A stretch of 31,362 nt of DNA from positions 1 to 31,362 of the forward strand of contig JBOGJG010000288.1 of NCBI GenBank assembly GCA_050747825.1, written 5' to 3'. This document shows, piece after piece, positions 15,388 to 22,332 of the stretch. The notes below the pieces were generated by a model. That model saw only the letters and a list, made by a program, of their open reading frames with translations, ran no database searches and was not told the DNA's origin. Position 1 is the first letter of the stretch; each line of letters starts with the position of its first letter. The position numbers were made by a program, and so were the translations under genes. Origin of the DNA: JBOGJG01 sp050747825 (lineage in GTDB: Bacteria; Acidobacteriota; UBA6911; RPQK01; JBOGJG01).

Positions 15388-15534
15388 TATCTTGCGACAG
15401 GTAGTGAGGCGGCAAAGGCACGAGAACTTCATGAGCGGGCACATGCGCTGTGCTTTATCGCCAATCCTGTTAATTTCCCGGTACAGTGTGAGCCTGTTCT
15501 TGAGGTTGGAACGTTAGGCGAACACTATGGATGA
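15388..15534 (+). pseudogene. OsmC-family C-terminal fragment
   Basis: The plus-strand frame encodes about 45 residues: SEAAKARELHERAHALCFIA, then NPVNFPVQCEPVLEV. This is the conserved C-terminal part of OsmC/Ohr-like peroxide-resistance proteins, where L.E.AH..CFI.NSV.FPV.CEP contains the second redox Cys. The N-terminal half with the first Cys is missing; upstream the frame runs through the amidohydrolase fragment on the opposite strand. The TGA at 15532 appears to be the native stop. The fragment cannot encode an active peroxidase. Confidence 0.65.
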
Positions 15535-15812
15535 GTACGACGAAATCCCGGACTGGTATAAAACTTTCGGAAACCAATTCCAGGCTTTGCCATCAGAATG
15601 AATGAGCGACAGCTTGCATCGAGTTAGCACACATGCTATTCTGCCGCAGTCTTTACAGGACTGAACTTCTTCAGACCGCGGTGCACAACAGGATCGTTTT
15701 AGGATCGCACCGTTAATCACTTTATTCCTTGTCTACTGCTGTTGTGTGGTAAGAAAGTGGCGAGCTTGGTGCGTCCCGGTGGATCACTGCGGCTTGCCGG
15801 AACAATACACGT
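15535..15812. other. Non-coding stretch upstream of DEAD-box gene
   Basis: About 278 bases without a recognisable gene or fragment on either strand. It is more AT-rich than its neighbours and leads into the helicase gene, so it probably holds the helicase promoter and a long 5' leader. I see no convincing -35/-10 pair or hairpin. Confidence 0.4.
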
Positions 15813-17072
15813 ATGTTTACTACTAACTCTCAGGCTGCCCCCGGCTTTGCCGGGTTTGAGCTGTCGTCCGTGATCCAGCGAGGCATTGCCGCAGCCGGCT
15901 TTATCAACCCCCGCCCCATTCAGGCGCACACCATTCCAGCGGCGCTCGAAGGCCGCGACATTCTTGGCCTGGCCCAGACCGGTACAGGCAAAACGGCGGC
16001 CTTTGCCCTGCCTGTCCTGGAACGGCTCCTCAGCGCCTGCGGCGATGGACCCCGGACCCTGATCGTGGCTCCGACACGCGAGCTTGCCAGCCAGATCAGC
16101 GAAGAGATCAGGATGCTGGCCAAGTTCACCGGCATCAGGATCGCTACTGTGTTTGGAGGTGTCTCCACCCACGCTCAGATCGTTCAGTTGCGCAAGAGAC
16201 CCGACATCATCGTCGCGTGTCCGGGACGCCTTCTCGACCTGTTCCAGCAGGGCGCCTTGTGTCTAAATAAGATCGACACCCTGGTGCTCGACGAAGCCGA
16301 CCACATGTTCGACATGGGGTTTTTGCCGGATATCCGCCGCGTCATCTCGGCCCTGCCCAAGAAGCGCCAGAACCTCCTGTTTTCCGCCACCATGCCGGCA
16401 GAGATTCGGAGACTGGCCGACACGATACTGCTTCATCCACACGTGGTTGAACTGGATCATTCCACGCCCGTGCCTACCGTCAGTCACCTGGTTTATCCCA
16501 TCGGCGACGACATGCAGAAGTTCAGCCTGCTCGAACACGTATTGTCGGAACATGATTTCGTATCCGCCATCATCTTTACCCGTACAAAGCACCGGGCCAA
16601 ACGCCTGGCTGAGAAACTCGAGAGATCCGGGCACAACGCGGTGGCTTTACAAGGGAATATGTCGCAGGTACAACGGGTGAAAGCGATGGAGGGCTTCCGC
16701 AAGCGCCATTATAAGTTTCTCGTGGCCACGGATATCGCGGCTCGGGGCATCGATGTCGAGCAGATATCCCATGTTGTGAACTTTGATGCGCCCGATACTC
16801 CCGACGCCTACACGCACCGGATCGGCCGCACCGGCCGCGCAGAACGAGCGGGCAAGGCGATTACCTTTATCACTTCCGCCGACCAGCCGCTGGTGCGGGC
16901 AATTGAGAGCAAATTAGGCCAGGCGATTCCGCGAATGACTGTGCAAATTGCCGAGTCGGCTTACGAATCGCGCCAGTTCCGAAGCGACAGGCAGCCGCAG
17001 CCGCGGAGCGAAAAGGCTTATCCCCGCAACCGGCGTGGTCGCCGCCGTCCCTCCCTGCGGCGCGCCTCCTGA
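15813..17072 (+). CDS. DEAD-box RNA helicase, RhlE-like
   Basis: A 419-residue ATP-dependent RNA helicase with all DEAD-box motifs. There is a Q-motif region (PRPIQAHTIPAALEGRD), motif I AQTGTGKT (54-61), Ia PTREL, GG, Ib CPGRL, motif II DEAD (VLDEADHMFDMGF) and III SATMPAE. IV is SAIIFTRTK, V ATDIAARGIDVEQ and VI HRIGRTGRAERAG. The basic C-terminal tail (residues about 390-419, NRRGRRRPSLRRAS) is typical of RhlE/CsdA-like enzymes used in ribosome assembly and cold response. Only a poor upstream GCCGGA box is seen for the ATG. It is intact and sits between two clusters of gene debris. Confidence 0.93.
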   Translation: MFTTNSQAAPGFAGFELSSVIQRGIAAAGFINPRPIQAHTIPAALEGRDILGLAQTGTGKTAAFALPVLERLLSACGDGPRTLIVAPTRELASQISEEIRMLAKFTGIRIATVFGGVSTHAQIVQLRKRPDIIVACPGRLLDLFQQGALCLNKIDTLVLDEADHMFDMGFLPDIRRVISALPKKRQNLLFSATMPAEIRRLADTILLHPHVVELDHSTPVPTVSHLVYPIGDDMQKFSLLEHVLSEHDFVSAIIFTRTKHRAKRLAEKLERSGHNAVALQGNMSQVQRVKAMEGFRKRHYKFLVATDIAARGIDVEQISHVVNFDAPDTPDAYTHRIGRTGRAERAGKAITFITSADQPLVRAIESKLGQAIPRMTVQIAESAYESRQFRSDRQPQPRSEKAYPRNRRGRRRPSLRRAS

Positions 17073-17089
17073 CGGGCGGGAGTCAGGGA

Positions 17090-17108
17090 ATTAAGTGCCA
17101 GACCGGGC
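17090..17108. repeat. REP-like half-site (CCAGACC with AATTAA)
   Basis: The sequence GAATTAAGTGCCAGACC lies just after the helicase gene. It resembles an arm of the palindrome at 17583-17623, with a CCAGACC core next to an A/T-rich AATTAA. The two sites flank the GH20 remnant. The similarity is partial and seen by eye. Confidence 0.35.
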
Positions 17109-17185
17109 GCAGAATCCAGGTTTTGTGCGGATTTTAAGGTGAATTCGGTGCGTGTCACTTCTGAGCATCCCGGGGCCAGATCTCG

Positions 17186-17598
17186 CGCTCGGAACTGACG
17201 CTCGTCAACCAGGGAGAGGTTGCGCTCCGGAACTCCGGTTGGAAACTTTACTTTAACTTCGCCCGAATCGTGGAGCCGGGAAGTGTGAGCGACTCTATCG
17301 AGTTGACTCACATCGATGGAGATTTCTACAGGATCAGGCCCAGTGGCCGGTTTGCTCCTCTCGAACCCGACTTCAATGAATCCCTCCTCCTGGGGCGGTG
17401 ATCGACAACGGAATCCTCAAGGCGAATGTCGCCTTTCCGGGTCTAGCCATCCGCTATACGACCGACGGAAGCGAACCGACAGCAGACTCGCCTCTCTTCA
17501 GCGGACCGGTTCCGGTCACCGGGACCGTCAAGCTGACGACCTTCAACACACGCGGCCGCTCCAGCCGAACGTCGGTCGTGAAGGGGCCAGACCGTTAG
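17186..17598 (+). pseudogene. GH20 beta-hexosaminidase remnant, catalytic domain deleted
   Basis: Two parts in different frames. The first (to about 17400) reads ELTLVNQGEVALRNSGWKLY, FNFARIVEPGSV, LTHIDGDFYRIRPSGRFAPL, the CHB_HEX carbohydrate-binding domain at the N terminus of chitobiase-type GH20 enzymes. The second (about 17386-17598) reads PPGAVIDNGILKANVAFPGL, AIRYTTDGSEPTADSP and GRSSRTSVVKG, the C-terminal CHB_HEX_C domain. The several hundred residues of GH20 TIM barrel that normally lie between them, with the catalytic Asp-Glu pair, are absent, and the frames shift at the junction. The 5' end also seems damaged near 17185. This is a dead gene for N-acetylhexosamine release. Confidence 0.7.
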
Positions 17599-17623
17599 AA
17601 TTTAATTTTTGGGGTCTGGCCCC
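17583..17623. repeat. REP-like palindrome / possible terminator
   Basis: Perfect 10-base arms, GGGGCCAGAC (17583-17592) and GTCTGGCCCC (17614-17623), surround an A/T-rich 21-base centre containing AATTTAATTTTT. It covers the stop of the GH20 remnant and the stop of the convergent ferredoxin gene. The GGTCTGGCCCC-next-to-AATTT layout resembles palindromes associated with REP/IS200-type transposases, although it could also terminate transcription. Confidence 0.5.
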
Positions 17624-18000
17624 CAACTGCCCCGGGGATAAGGCAAGCCCCTGCGCTTTCTGGCGCGCCGCATTTCGTCGCGGGCATGAGTCTTCAGGCG
17701 CAGATCGGACTTCGCCCTCCCCGTACAAAGCAGGGCAAATCCCTCTTCCCGATCCTCAGAGTAGTAGCGAGTGGAATCCTGCTGATCCATTACTCCCTCC
17801 AGCAGACGGGCGGCGCAGCTCAGACACCAGCCTTGGAGACAGCTATAGGGCAGCTTCAGACCATTCCTGAGCGCGGCTTCGAGAACATATTCATCCGGAC
17901 CGACTTCCATCTCGTGCTCGGCTCCGTCGGGAGTCCTGAGAACCACCAAAAAGCCTTTACGGATTATAAAATCCTCGATTTTTGCTGTAGGGCGCCTCAC
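17602..18000 (-). CDS. [2Fe-2S] ferredoxin (plant-type)
   Basis: A 132-residue ferredoxin from the chosen GTG start. The cluster motif is CLQGWCLSC (C-x4-C-x2-C), with the fourth Cys in FALLCTGRAKSDLRLKTHA, in a fold opened by VVLRTPDGAEHEMEVGPDEY. It would carry single electrons to a partner. GGAGAG lies about five bases before GTG 18000; an ATG at 18045 is an alternative that would extend the protein by 15 residues and deepen the overlap. It overlaps the end of the Dps-like gene by 44 bases, so the two are surely cotranscribed. The basic C-terminal tail (RARKRRGLPYPRG) is unusual. A role in reducing iron stored by the Dps-like protein, as bacterioferritin-associated ferredoxin does, is inference. 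Confidence 0.82.
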   Translation of the reverse strand: MRRPTAKIEDFIIRKGFLVVLRTPDGAEHEMEVGPDEYVLEAALRNGLKLPYSCLQGWCLSCAARLLEGVMDQQDSTRYYSEDREEGFALLCTGRAKSDLRLKTHARDEMRRARKRRGLPYPRGSWGPDPKN

Positions 18001-18583
18001 CCGGCTCTCCGCGCCGGAAATGCCCGGAGGGGATGCCTTTGCCATCGCGCTCATAGCTGAGCAGTTCGATGAACCAGGCCTCGTGTTCAATTTCCTCCTG
18101 CAGGATTCTTGAGGCCATATCGTACGTCCGCGGGTCCTTGCCCAGCGTGAGATCGCAGATCTCACTCCAGGTCCGGATGGCGCAGCGCTCGGCTTCCAAG
18201 AGCACCTCCAGGATGTTGACCGCAGTGGGATCATCCGGCAGGTAAGCATCGGGGCAGCCGGCGCGGTCGGCGAACTCGCGGATGTCTCGAGGCAAGCCCG
18301 ATCCCAGCTCATAGAGCCGGGGAGTGATCAGCTCGAAATGCGCCCGGTCTTCCAAGCGGGCGTCCTCGCAGATTTCCTTGTAGTCTTCGTTGCCTGCCAG
18401 GTTCATGCGCAGGATCGTGTAGTAGTAGTAGGTGGTAAACTCCGCTCCCGCCGCGTCGATGAGTTTCTCGCTCAAATCCTCCACGTTGAGGCCGCGAGCT
18501 CTGAGCTGCTCGACTCCGACTCGCTTGGACGTGTCCCCGCGTCTCACGGTTCCGGTTGCATGCTTTTTCTCTTTTCCAGGCAT
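17957..18583 (-). CDS. Dps-like ferritin (DPSL family)
   Basis: A 208-residue ferritin-like four-helix protein. Helix A has GAEFTTYYYYTILRMNLAG (Glu48), helix B ARLEDRAHFELITPRLYELG (Glu78, Asp79, His82), helix C LEAERCAIRTWSEICDLT (Glu130, Glu132) and helix D ILQEEIEHEAWFIELL (Glu163, Glu164, Glu166, His167). This Glu/His pattern fits the intra-bundle diiron site of Dps-like (DPSL) proteins, which oxidise Fe(II) with peroxide and store iron in a 12-mer cage. The C-terminal PSGHFRRGEPGEAPYSKNRG tail is typical of the group. A GAGGAGG ribosome binding site supports the start. The 3' end overlaps the ferredoxin gene. It is transcribed divergently from the NHL-type gene. Confidence 0.86.
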   Translation of the reverse strand: MPGKEKKHATGTVRRGDTSKRVGVEQLRARGLNVEDLSEKLIDAAGAEFTTYYYYTILRMNLAGNEDYKEICEDARLEDRAHFELITPRLYELGSGLPRDIREFADRAGCPDAYLPDDPTAVNILEVLLEAERCAIRTWSEICDLTLGKDPRTYDMASRILQEEIEHEAWFIELLSYERDGKGIPSGHFRRGEPGEAPYSKNRGFYNP

Positions 18584-18758
18584 TCAAATCCTCCTCTCTT
18601 AAATGGGGTTTAAGTCATTGTACTTCGAGCCCGCCCAGGAGACGAATCGCAAGCCTGTTCATCGATCTTCTGACTTTGCTTCTTGGTCGGCTGGTGACTT
18701 TGTGATCAAATCGTCAGCGTTTCCAGCAAATCATCAGCAGGTTTGGGAGAATTTCGAT

Positions 18759-19883
18759 ATGAAAGATTGTTTTGTGAGGACGGTTCTTAGCGCTGTCATC
18801 CTTGTGGTTGGTTTTGCTTTATGCGGCCAGTGGGCGCAGGCGCATCATCCGGCGCCTAGGGTAGCGGCTTCGAGTGCAGCACCCGCACAGAGTCCGGCTT
18901 CCGTAGCGGGCATCAGTGGAGAAGGCGGGATGCGCTTCCGCGTGCTCTACAGGGCCGACCATCTTCCGCAGGAAGCCGTTCAAGTCCTGGTTTCCGCTCA
19001 CGGGGGATTCGCCGTGGACCGCCGGGACGGCAAAGGCGAAACCTATTTCTCGCTTCCAGGCGCGGGGATCATCCGGATCAGTTCAGATTTAAAGCAGACA
19101 AGACTCCTGGACACTCCCGAAGACATGAAGCCGGTCAACCTGCACAATACGACGGTCTGGTACGGCGCTCAGGGAACGCCTTATCTGACTTTCCCGGCTA
19201 ATAATGAGGGGCGGATTTTTACCACGACTCTGGACGGAAGCCTGGTCCATGTCATGAACGCTCCCACGGGTGAGGACAATTTCGATCCCCCTGCCATTAA
19301 GACTTACTTCCAGGAGCAGGGGAAATTTGCGCCCACCGACGTCGAACAACTGGGTGGCCTTTTCTATGTGACCACGGGGTACTCGCAGCTTGATTTCGTG
19401 CTCACTGCCAGCATCCTGGGATTGAGTCCTTTCAAAGCCGTCTGGAACAGCCTCGGCTTTGGCGGCAAGGGGGAAGGCGCCGGTCAGTTCGGCACCGGCC
19501 ATGGCATAACCGTGCCTCCGGGAATGAAACGTATCGATGTCGCCGACCGGCCAAATTCGGAAATTGACCGCTTCACGCCCGAAGGCAGGTACCTTTCCAC
19601 TTTGAAACTGCCGGCCGGATCTTTTCCCTGCGATATCGATTATCTGGAGGGATACGCGATTGTCGGCTGCCTGCACGGACCGGACCGCAGCAAGGGAGCG
19701 CCCATTTACATCCTGCAGGGAGACGAGGTCGTTTCCACGATCATGCCCAAGGAAGACCTGGGGCTGGAGACATTCCAACATATCCACAATGCCGTGCTTC
19801 ACAAGGTGGGAGGCCGGTTCTATATCATTGCGCAGGCGTGGAATCCGGGCGATTTTGCGATCCTGGAGCAGGTGGTGGAGTGA
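18759..19883 (+). CDS. Exported NHL/six-bladed beta-propeller-like protein
   Basis: A 374-residue secreted protein with a signal peptide (VRTVLSAVILVVGFALCGQWAQA). The body reads as repeated beta strands: GGFAVDRRDGKGETYFSLPG, IIRISSDLKQTRLLDT, TPYLTFPANNEGRIFTTTLD, EIDRFTPEGRYLSTLKLPAG, DIDYLEGYAIVGCLHGPDRS, NAVLHKVGGRFYIIAQAWNP. This is compatible with an NHL-type propeller and with no recognised catalytic residues. Start chosen at ATG 18759, with GGGAGA nine bases upstream; the longer frame from 18603 lacks a signal and is not credible. Function unknown; such proteins occur near carbohydrate- or redox-related genes. It converges on the metallophosphoesterase gene. Confidence 0.75.
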   Translation: MKDCFVRTVLSAVILVVGFALCGQWAQAHHPAPRVAASSAAPAQSPASVAGISGEGGMRFRVLYRADHLPQEAVQVLVSAHGGFAVDRRDGKGETYFSLPGAGIIRISSDLKQTRLLDTPEDMKPVNLHNTTVWYGAQGTPYLTFPANNEGRIFTTTLDGSLVHVMNAPTGEDNFDPPAIKTYFQEQGKFAPTDVEQLGGLFYVTTGYSQLDFVLTASILGLSPFKAVWNSLGFGGKGEGAGQFGTGHGITVPPGMKRIDVADRPNSEIDRFTPEGRYLSTLKLPAGSFPCDIDYLEGYAIVGCLHGPDRSKGAPIYILQGDEVVSTIMPKEDLGLETFQHIHNAVLHKVGGRFYIIAQAWNPGDFAILEQVVE

Positions 19884-19892
19884 TTTGGGCCG

Positions 19893-19925
19893 ACGAATCA
19901 CACGGATCACAGGAACCAGGATTCG
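19893..19925. repeat. Short intergenic AATCAC/GGAT repeat
   Basis: The stretch CGAATCACACGGATCACAGG lies between two convergent stops. It shares its first eight bases and several later positions with the stretch at 5734-5757, and its AATC/GGAT style with 25962-25987. It looks like a degenerate dispersed intergenic repeat; similarity is by eye and imperfect. Confidence 0.35.
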
Positions 19926-20768
19926 TTAGGTTCGTACCAGAGTCAGGTCGGTGACTTCGGGGCGGCAGTTGATGCGGATGGGCACGGTGACGCCGATTCC
20001 GCGGTTGGTGTAGAGCCAGCTTTGATTGACGCGATAAAGTCCCAGGTCGTACTTGCGCCCGTAGCGGGGTAGAAACGGAGACCCGTAGATCGGAAGGCGC
20101 ACCTGTCCCCCGTGGCTGTGACCGGAAAGCTGCAGGCTGATGCGCTCGTCGCGGCAGTAGCGGTCGGCTAGGTCCGGCTCGTGGGACACAAACAAGACAG
20201 GAATGCCTTCGGGACAGTCCGCCATGGCCGCTTGAAAATCGGGCCGCCCGCTCCAGCCGTCGTCCACCCCGGCCAGGTAAAAGCGAGCGCCCTCATGCTG
20301 GAGCGAGATTCCCCGGTTTTCCAGCAGCGGCAATCGCGACTGGCTCAGGCCCTGGCGCACCGTGCCAGCCCCTTCCCAGTGATCGTGGTTGCCCAGTACC
20401 GAAAAAACTCCATGGCGGGCATTCAAGCCCGCCAGCACGGGAGCCAGTTCGAAAATCGCGTCGGCCCGCGCCTGAACGAAATCTCCACCCAGAATTGCCA
20501 GGTCGGGATTCAGTGAATTGGCTGCTTCCACGGCCTCTCGAATGAATTCGATTCGCGTATGAGGATGCAAGTGGAAATCGGCCAGCAGGGCGATCCGAAA
20601 GCCTTCGAGCTGGGAGGGAAGACCGGCGATGGGAATTGCAACCGGCACCACTTCCAGCCATTCCGTTTCCAGGTGCGTGCCGTACTGATGGGTCCCCAGA
20701 AGAGCCAGGCCGGAGCCGGCCAGGCCGACGCCCGTTTTCTTCAAAAATCTTCGACGTGAGATTGACAT
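19926..20768 (-). CDS. Tat-exported metallophosphoesterase (YkuE/YaeI-like)
   Basis: A 280-residue calcineurin-like phosphoesterase. The Tat signal is SRRRFLKKTGVGLAGSGLAL. The metal ligands follow in order: ALLADFHLHPH (Asp64, His66), ILGGDFVQ (Asp96), VLGNHDHW (Asn127, His128), FVSHEPDL (His) and LSGHSHGGQV (GHSHG). This is the YkuE/YaeI layout, a Tat-dependent family acting on lipid A- or peptidoglycan-linked substrates in some members; its substrate here is unknown. A GGAGATG lies about 14 bases upstream of the ATG, a weak site. It sits upstream of nothing on its strand except the DUF1501 gene behind it, 120 bases away. Confidence 0.9.
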   Translation of the reverse strand: MSISRRRFLKKTGVGLAGSGLALLGTHQYGTHLETEWLEVVPVAIPIAGLPSQLEGFRIALLADFHLHPHTRIEFIREAVEAANSLNPDLAILGGDFVQARADAIFELAPVLAGLNARHGVFSVLGNHDHWEGAGTVRQGLSQSRLPLLENRGISLQHEGARFYLAGVDDGWSGRPDFQAAMADCPEGIPVLFVSHEPDLADRYCRDERISLQLSGHSHGGQVRLPIYGSPFLPRYGRKYDLGLYRVNQSWLYTNRGIGVTVPIRINCRPEVTDLTLVRT

Positions 20769-20889
20769 AGTAATGGGCCGACATCTCCGGCCAGGACCAG
20801 CACGACGGGCTTGTGCCGGCGCTAGTCCCAGAGGGAAACCGTCCGACCTCTGGAATGCGGCAATGTAAAACTGGAGAGGACGGAATTTT

Positions 20890-22323
20890 TCATGCTAAAA
20901 GCTTATCTACTACGTTACCGTGCACGTCGGTCAGACGAAAGTCCCTGCCCTGGAAGCGGAAGGTCAGCTTAGTGTGATCGAAGCCCAGCAGGTGCAGGAT
21001 GGTGGCATGCAGATCGTGCACGTGAATTCTGTCCTGCACCACGTTGAACCCAAGCTCGTCCGTTTCTCCGATCGTGATTCCCGGCTTGATGCCGCCGCCG
21101 GCCAGCCACATCGTGAAGGCATTGGGGTGATGATCGCGGCCGTCGCTGTCTCCACCCTGGACCATGGGGGTGCGACCGAACTCGCCTCCCCAGATGACCA
21201 GCGTCTCGTCCAGCAGTCCGCGCTCTTTGAGGTCCTTGATCAGGGCAGCGCCGGCCCGGTCGGTGGTCTGGCAGTTCTCCTGAATGTCCTTGACCAGAGC
21301 GTTGTGCTGGTCCCAGGCCTCGTGGAAAAGCTCGACAAAACGGACACCGCGCTCGACCAGCCGCCTGGCCAGCAGGCAGTTGTAGGCAAAGGAAGGCTGT
21401 CCCGGCTCAATGCCGTACATGTCCAGGACCTGCTGTGGCTCTTGAGATATATCCATCAACTCGGGAGCGCTGGACTGCATCCGAAATGCCATCTCGTAGG
21501 AGTTGATGCGGGTGGCAATTTCAGGATCTCCGACCACATCCAGCCTCATCTGATTCAAGCGCCGGATCGAATCCAGCGAATCGCGCTGCAGTTCCTCATC
21601 CACTCCGGGTGGATTGGACAGATAAAGCACCGGATCTCCGCTGCTTCGGAACTGCACGCCCTGATAAACCGTAGGCAGAAAGCCGCTGCCCCAGTTGGAA
21701 TTGCCACCGCTGGGTCCCTTCTTGCCCGAGCTGAAGACGACAAATCCGGGCAGATTCTGCGATTCGGCGCCCAGGCCGTAAGTCACCCAGGCCCCCATGC
21801 TGGGGCGGCCGAACTGCTGCGAACCGGTACTCATTAAGATCTGGCCGGGAGCATGATTGAAGGCGTCGGTCACCATCGACTTGACGATGGCGATGTCATC
21901 CACGATTTCGGCCAGGTGCGGCAAAAGCTCCGACACTTCGGCTCCGCTCTTTCCATGTCTCGAGAATTTGAACTTGGGTCCCAGCAGCTTGGAGTTGGGA
22001 TTGATAAAAGCCGCCCGGTAACCTTCCAGCAATTCCGCGGGAGGCAGCGTGCCGTCGAATTTGGCCAGTTGCGGCTTGTAATCGAAGAGCTCCAGGTGAC
22101 TGGGAGCGCCGCCCATGAAAAGGAAGATGACGTTCTTGGCTTTGGGCGCAAAGTGCGGGGGCCTGGCAGCCAGAGGATGATCTGCGGGCGCGGCAAAGCC
22201 GGAGTGGCCCAGGAGCTGGCCCAGCGCCAGGGCGCCCAGTCCCACACCGCACTGCTCGAGGAACCAGCGGCGCGTGACCTGCTTCGGGTCCGAGTTTCGA
22301 TAGACGTGATCCTGGCAGTTCAT
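20890..22323 (-). CDS. DUF1501 domain protein, Tat-exported
   Basis: A 477-residue protein of the DUF1501 family, related to the alkaline phosphatase/sulfatase superfamily but without a known reaction. The N terminus RRWFLEQCGVGLGALALGQL is a Tat-type signal. Family marks are NVIFLFMGGAPSHLELFDYK, SELLPHLAEIVDDIAIVKSM, NHAPGQILMSTGSQQFGRPS, WVTYGLGAESQNLPGFVV, LVIWGGEFGRTPMVQGG and GRDHHPNAFTMWLAGGG. These proteins are nearly always encoded next to the PSD1/planctomycete cytochrome partner, as here. An AAGGAGTAGG ribosome binding site formed by the last codons of the upstream gene fixes the start, nine bases after that gene's stop, so translation is probably coupled. Confidence 0.93.
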   Translation of the reverse strand: MNCQDHVYRNSDPKQVTRRWFLEQCGVGLGALALGQLLGHSGFAAPADHPLAARPPHFAPKAKNVIFLFMGGAPSHLELFDYKPQLAKFDGTLPPAELLEGYRAAFINPNSKLLGPKFKFSRHGKSGAEVSELLPHLAEIVDDIAIVKSMVTDAFNHAPGQILMSTGSQQFGRPSMGAWVTYGLGAESQNLPGFVVFSSGKKGPSGGNSNWGSGFLPTVYQGVQFRSSGDPVLYLSNPPGVDEELQRDSLDSIRRLNQMRLDVVGDPEIATRINSYEMAFRMQSSAPELMDISQEPQQVLDMYGIEPGQPSFAYNCLLARRLVERGVRFVELFHEAWDQHNALVKDIQENCQTTDRAGAALIKDLKERGLLDETLVIWGGEFGRTPMVQGGDSDGRDHHPNAFTMWLAGGGIKPGITIGETDELGFNVVQDRIHVHDLHATILHLLGFDHTKLTFRFQGRDFRLTDVHGNVVDKLLA

Positions 22324-22332
22324 GGGTTTTTC

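Noticed and set aside
19089..19910. Minus-strand open frame opposite the NHL-type gene
   Set aside because: The plus-strand gene has a signal peptide and ribosome binding site; the antisense frame has neither.
20920..21837. Plus-strand open frame of 305 codons opposite DUF1501
   Set aside because: It is antisense to conserved DUF1501 motifs, with no ribosome binding site or family resemblance.
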